A stretch of 64,000 nt of DNA. It comes from Piliocolobus tephrosceles (Eukaryota; Chordata; Mammalia; Primates; Cercopithecidae). Under the pieces are notes generated by a model. That model made no database searches. It had not been told where the DNA came from and saw nothing but the letters and a program-made list of their open reading frames with translations. Made by a program: the position numbers and the translations under genes. Positions 59,050 through 64,000 of this stretch are shown here, piece by piece; the stretch's first letter is position 1; the number at the start of each line of letters is the position of its first letter. The stretch lies in NCBI RefSeq assembly GCF_002776525.5, contig NC_045441.1, forward strand, positions 110,265,440 to 110,329,439, read 5' to 3'.

Positions 59050-60440
59050 CCATTAACTAACCAACTGCTGGATTACTTTATTTTCCATTTTCTGACTCCC
59101 AGTCATCTTACTTATCCACAGTATCTGACACAAGTGATCTCTCTTTTCTCCTTGATATAATCCTCCTGGATCTCCATACCCATAGATGGTAGTTCTCCAG
59201 GAAGGAGGCAGTACCTCCTTGGTCACTCTTTAATGTTGTTCCTTTATTGTTCCCTTCACCTTTTCCAGACTTCTTAACGATAGTGTGTTTCGGGGCTCCT
59301 TTCTCTATTTACTTTGCGCATGTTCATTCCCTTAGTGATCTCATCCAGTTCCATGACTTTAAATATTACTGATAGATTGCTGACTTTCACATTTATTCAT
59401 CACCTCTCACTCGTCTTGGGAATTCCTGCTGATTCGACATCTCCACATAGATACCCTAAAAAACATCTCAAATTCCTGCATCCAAATCTGAACTCCCCAA
59501 CTTCATGAGCAAAACCTGTTTCATCCACAGCCTTTCCCCTAACAAGTACTGGCAACTCCATCACGCCAGTTGCTCAGACTGAACACCTTGAATTATCTAT
59601 GAATCTCTTCCCTCTCTTAAACTTCGCATTCAATCCATGAGGAAGTTCTGTTGACTCTACCTTCAACTGTATCCAGAACCCAAGTCCTTCTCACCACTTC
59701 ATCTGCTACAGTCCTACACGGAGCCACCACAATTGTCTCTCACCTGGAATACTACATTCATGTACTAACAGGTGTTCCTGATTTGTCTGTGACTTCCTAT
59801 AGTTGATTCTCAACAAAGCAGCCAGTGCCACTGTTAAAATGTGCATCAGATCCCATCTCTCCTACAGTCGAACACTGCAATGGCTACCTTAAGTTCTTAC
59901 AATGGCCTACACGTTCCAACAAGATCAGGCCCCCCTTCACCCTGTAACTGCTCTCCTGCACTCAAACACTGAAATGGCTAGGGCTCTGACCTGTCTTCCT
60001 GCTTCTCTTTCCTTTTAACCCAGTCACCCTGCCCTCCTTGCAGTTCCTCAGACACAACAGGAATACTGCTACCTCAGGCCTCTGTCCAACTGGTGCTAAA
60101 GCTCCTACCTTAGATATCCACATAGCTGCACTGTTCACTTCCTTCAAGCCTTGGCTTCAATGTCTCATCAGTGAGGCAAACTTGGCCAGCATTTTAAAAG
60201 CTAAAACCCACCCTTACAAGCTCCATCCCCTCTTAGTCTTTTCCATAGCATATCTCACCGCCTCACAAAGCCAAAAAACAAATTTTTCTTATGTTTATTG
60301 TTCATTTTATCTCTTAATGTTAGACTATAAGCTTCAGGATGAGAACAATCTTCTTAAAAATTCTGACTTACATCAAGTGGCTAAGATAGTGACTGGCACA
60401 AAGAGTAGCTCAATAAAAGCATGGGTTCAATGAATTAATA
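59050..60440 (+). mobile_element. Long L2 (LINE) piece
   Basis: Extended L2 sequence: aacaccttgaattatctatg, catccatgag-like word caatccatgaggaagttctg, aaagcagccagtgccactgt, ctgcaatggctaccttaagt, actataagcttcaggatgag, gtgactggcacaaagagtag. The ORF2 frame is broken. Confidence 0.75.
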
Positions 60441-60454
60441 AAAAGGGGTTTATT

Positions 60455-61640
60455 CAATGGATGAAGAAAACTATTCTACCAGAGATTTCTCCACTGCCTT
60501 TCCATATTATTCTCTGCTTAAAATAATCAGCTTCTGTCTACATAACTGCATGAAACTTGTCTCTGTTAGCAGTAACTTCCTATTTGCCAAATGCAATCAA
60601 CTCTTTTTTAACCCTTACAGTCTAGGGAATGTGATACTATTAAATTACTTCTTCCTCTTAGAAAGGTCTCCTAACTTGAATCCAATTACACCATTGTTTT
60701 CTTTTCTTTTCTTTTTTGAGACGGGGTCTTTCTCTGTCACCCAGGCTAGAGGGCAGTGGTGCCATCTTTTCTCACTGCAGCCTTGACCTCCCCGGCTCAG
60801 GTAATCCTCCTGCCTCATCCCCCCATGGAGTAGAGAACAGATGGGACTACAGGCGCATGCCACTATTCCTAGCTAATTTTTTTTTTGTATTTTTTGAAGA
60901 GATGGGGTTTTGCCATGTTGCCCAGACTGGTCTTGAACTCCTGGGCTCAAGCAATCCTCCTGCCTCAGCCTCCCTAAATGCTGGGATTACAGGCGTGAGC
61001 CACCATGCCTGACCATACACCATTGTTTTCTGGCTCTTTTCCTTCCTATTTCCCAATCTTCTTTTAGAGTCATTTAAAAAAATCTTCTCTGACCTAAAGA
61101 TAGGGGTTTCTCTGGGCTTGGCCTTCAGTTCACTTCTCCCCTCACCCTATACATCATTCCTGTCTCACAGCACACCTATGACTTGAACCATGACACTGTT
61201 TCTCCAGCCCTGTTCCTCCCTTGCATGTTCAGGCCTCCTTCCCTCTTACTAGATACCAGTCATGCTCCCCATCTATGGTACCCTGTGTGTCAAGATAATT
61301 ATTTCCCCATTACCTACCTCTTATGCCCTTATTTGCAATCATTCAATTGTTCATTCAGGTCCACGGGATTGCCTCAAAACTTACACGGAGGATTGAATCA
61401 AAAGGAGTACAAGGCCTTTTATGACCTCACTCTAGACCTTCCACACTCATCTCCCTCCTCTCCCCAGCATATAGCTAAATACCTCTAAAGACTCCAAAGC
61501 ACGTCCCCTTCAGTGCCTCCTGATACGCTGCTAGTTCACCTGGAATGTCTCTATTTTCCACTCTTTCTTGGCTCAGCCCTTCAATTTTCACTTACATCTT
61601 CCATGGGGAAGCTCTTACCTCCCCTATGCATATTTTTACA
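60455..61640 (+). mobile_element. L2-like sequence split by an Alu
   Basis: Pieces 60455-60702 and 61016-61640 are of L2-like composition (tcttctctgacctaaagata, ccagtcatgctccccatcta, caccttccatggggaagctc-like words). The Alu at 60703 lies between them. Confidence 0.5.
60703..61015 (-). mobile_element. Alu (old) with 16-bp target duplication
   Basis: Antisense Alu starting with a TTTTC-rich tail and ending gccaccatgcctgacc. Exact 16-bp flanks tacaccattgttttct at 60687-60702 and 61016-61031. Confidence 0.95.
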
Positions 61641-61734
61641 CGTTGCCTCATTTAGTGGTACTTATAACAAATATAGGCTTGGAGTTGTATTTTTAAACTT
61701 TTTACACAGATGGTTTTATATTATGTGTCCTTTT

Positions 61735-61995
61735 ATAACTGACTTCTTCACTCAACATTTCTTTAATGTATTTAAGGTGATTTATATAGATAAAATTTAT
61801 TTTTAAGTGCTACTTGGTACCTTTAAGATATGGATTTTCTAGAGTTTATTCTATTTAACCATTCCCTAATAGATTTCCCTTTAGAATGCTTTCGGTTTTC
61901 TAGTACTACACACAATGCTGCAACACACATTTTCATATATCTCCTGGTACACACATGCAAGAGTGCTTCTAGCTATGTGCTTAGGTGAGGAGTAG
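61735..61995 (-). mobile_element. Old L1 3' fragment
   Basis: Reads gacttcttcactcaacattt, tttaaccattccctaataga, acacacaatgctgcaacaca and ctggtacacacatgcaagag, which is like old L1 3' regions in antisense. Confidence 0.5.
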
Positions 61996-62061
61996 TTTGT
62001 TCAACAAATGAAAATAATTGTGCATCTTTGTTCTGCTTTGACACATTCTTTTCTTCACTTT

Positions 62062-62353
62062 CTTTTTTTTTGGAATGGAGTCTCGCTCTGTCACCTAGGC
62101 TGGAGTGGAGTGGCATCATCTTGGCTCACTGTAACCTCTGCCTCCCAGGTTCAAGCAATTCTCCTGCCTCAGCCTCCCGAGTAGCTGGGATTACAGGCAT
62201 ATGCCACCACGCCCAGATATTTTTGTATTTTTTAGTAAAGATGGGGTTTCTTTATGTTGGTCAAGCTGGTCTGGAACTCCCAACCTCGGGTGATCCGCCC
62301 ACCTCAGTCTCCCAAAGGGCTGGGATTACAGAGGTGAGCCACCACACCCGGCC
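62062..62353 (-). mobile_element. Alu (SINE)
   Basis: Antisense full-length Alu; the similar words cactttct and gactttct flank it. Confidence 0.92.
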
Positions 62354-62459
62354 CCAATGACTTTCTATAGTTCATTTACATTCACAGCTTTTATCATCAG
62401 CCTTACGGAAGTAATCATAATCTAAATGCATATCCTGTCTTTTTTACTTCTCTCAGATT

Positions 62460-62665
62460 GTCAGAATTGGAATCTTAGAAAGACCTTAAGAAATGATCCA
62501 CTCTTTCGCACTCAAGTATACGAATAATTATTAACCCTACTAACAGGTGAGCAGACTAAGGTGAGAGAAGGCTAAGTACCTTGCCTGACATTACACAGAC
62601 TTCTGGGAGCTGGGATTCAGATGCCCTTTCCCTTAAATCAGACTACCTAATGTCCAGTCTTCCAC
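62460..62665 (-). repeat. MIR-like remnant
   Basis: Phrases ggaatcttagaaagacctta, gagcagactaaggtgagaga, agtaccttgcctgacattac and gagctgggattcagatgccc are those of an old reversed SINE. Confidence 0.5.
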
Positions 62666-63719
62666 AGGATGTACACCTGCAAAGCCTGCCAACATGTCCG
62701 AGATAGAAATTATACTCAGGTCTCCCATACCAGTCTTTTATTTCATAAAGTCCTCCTTAATCCTCAGTTTTAGGATTTCTCATCCCTCTCCTCATTATAT
62801 ACCATTTTCCTCTCTTCCACCCTGGTCCAACTGAGGACTCACCATTAAAACTCTTTGATGCTTGATCTGTTTCCAGACTCTCTATAGGTTGATTTGTCCC
62901 ACAAAGAGCTGCCTACGAAATTCCAAAACACCGTTTGTATCATATTATACACTATCAAGAATCTCACTGACTCATCTTTGTCATATAAGGTTAAAACTAA
63001 TGAAATGAGCATTAAACTGCCCAAAACATCCATTGTGCTGTCTCATCCTTCCAATTCCCCACCTCTAATCACACCTCTATCCCAGCCATGCCAATATGCT
63101 TCATATTTTTCACATCTAAGATACCACAGCTATATCTACTTATTCCATTTTTAAATGTTTAATATCAAAATGTGGAATATAATTAAGTGATAGCATTTAC
63201 ACTCCATAATAAAATTTTAGCCCAACAGAAAGTTTTCCATGTTTGTTATTAGGTTAGCATCAGCTTATAATAAGAGAACTATTTTAGAGAAATCCTATAT
63301 AAGATACTGTTTCAGACACTGAGCAGTGATTCAAAAGTTTAAGGTCCTGAAAGCTAGACTTTAATGATAAATAAAACCTTCTGTCAACCAAAAAAAAACC
63401 CACTCAGGTTTAAAGAGAATTTCTATGATTCTCTTTTATCTTTTTATATTAAACTTTACTGACACAGTTTGCATATATGCTTCCTAGCCATTCTGAAATT
63501 TCATTCACAAAATAAAAGTATATGAAGGTATGTATTAGGTTGAAGATAAAAACATTATTTAAGTTTTTAAAAATCTGCTTATCCTAAAACTGAATTACTG
63601 ATACAGCTGGCTGACTGGATGGATTGGGTGATAATCTTAATGTAAGAGGTCATGATGTTTCGTAAGGTCTATACTCCACACTCACAAACCCACAAGTGAG
63701 CCTTTATAAAATATGCTGA

Positions 63720-63885
63720 GGAGCATATACTCTTGGAGCTGAAAGGGACCCAAAAGATCATCAATTATCTTCACAGAAAAGTAGGCAACCAGGTGCTGGG
63801 AGATAACCAACTTGCCTGCCTCATACAATCAACTGATGCAGAGTACATAGCTGGGATTTCTCATATCCTGCCAGTCTAATGTCTA
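63720..63885 (-). repeat. MIR-like remnant
   Basis: Resembles the 62460 copy: ggagctgaaagggacccaaa, aggtgctgggagataaccaa, agctgggatttctcatatcc. Confidence 0.45.
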
Positions 63886-64000
63886 GAAAGACAATCTAAG
63901 TCAGAAGAAAAATGCAATAACTATTTAGATTGCTCTCCTAGGTCAGTAAAATACAAGGAGAAGCCCGCATCATTTGAGTAGCAATTAGTTCTGCAAAAAG

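Larger units (their letters stand above)
57848..64000 (-). other. CTTNBP2: Intron 5' of exon 10 (partial, at least 6.15 kb)
   Basis: No further exon could be read on the minus strand. It holds long L2 pieces (59050-61640, interrupted by an Alu), an old L1 piece (61735-61995), an antisense Alu (62062-62353) and MIR-like remnants near 62460-62665 and 63720-63885. Confidence 0.6.

Noticed and set aside
60038..60433. 131-residue open frame on the plus strand
   Set aside because: It lies in L2 repeat sequence, has no splice or start context and no recognisable domain.
57848..64000. Search for ankyrin-repeat exons
   Set aside because: No minus-strand segment with ankyrin motifs and splice sites was found; these exons must lie beyond 64000.
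1..64000. CRISPR array, operon, tRNA or rRNA, or novel defence-like system
   Set aside because: No regularly spaced repeats or RNA gene boxes were seen; the sequence is primate intron, exon and transposon DNA.

Overview
This is a stretch of primate nuclear DNA. It holds the 3' part of one gene on the minus strand, CTTNBP2 (cortactin-binding protein 2), and about 7.7 kb of DNA downstream of that gene. The gene was recognised by reading 14 exons with correct GT-AG splice sites and unbroken phase. Together they encode the C-terminal 697 complete residues and a stop codon. In human and other mammals CTTNBP2 lies just distal to CFTR in the opposite orientation, so the low-coordinate end of the window should face the 3' end of CFTR. 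A young Alu at 12669-12975 carries the diagnostic sequence of the AluYR subfamily found only in Old World monkeys (macaque, baboon, vervet or colobus group). The 100-base run of N at 16518-16617 marks a draft assembly gap.

Layout: 1 to about 7704 is repeat-rich intergenic DNA (three antisense Alus around a broken antisense L1, a second antisense L1, one sense Alu). The 3' UTR runs from about 7705 to 8593. Coding exons then run from 8594 up to 57847, and 57848-64000 is the 5'-ward intron (L2, Alu, MIR), with no further exon visible. Exons are clustered (15.4-18.6, 22.0-25.7, 32.0-32.5, 43.0-43.2 and 53.7-57.8 kb) and separated by introns of 82 bp to 10.5 kb. The introns hold Alu, L1, L2, MIR, hAT/MER5, MER1, Tigger and MLT1-type LTR remnants.

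The protein made from these exons lies after the ankyrin repeats. Read against neuron navigator (NAV) proteins it looks like a degenerate AAA+ NTPase: a P-loop-like GPEG without the GK[T/S], a Walker-B-like strand IIIILEN, an HFRW...LLQRFLRRK block, a lid segment, and then a long basic, serine-rich tail. The main regulatory candidate is a CTCF-like motif at 13367-13379 in the last intron. Its position and orientation fit the known 3' boundary of the CFTR chromatin domain. I found no CRISPR, RNA gene, protein-coding retrogene or novel gene system; the window is otherwise ordinary mammalian DNA.
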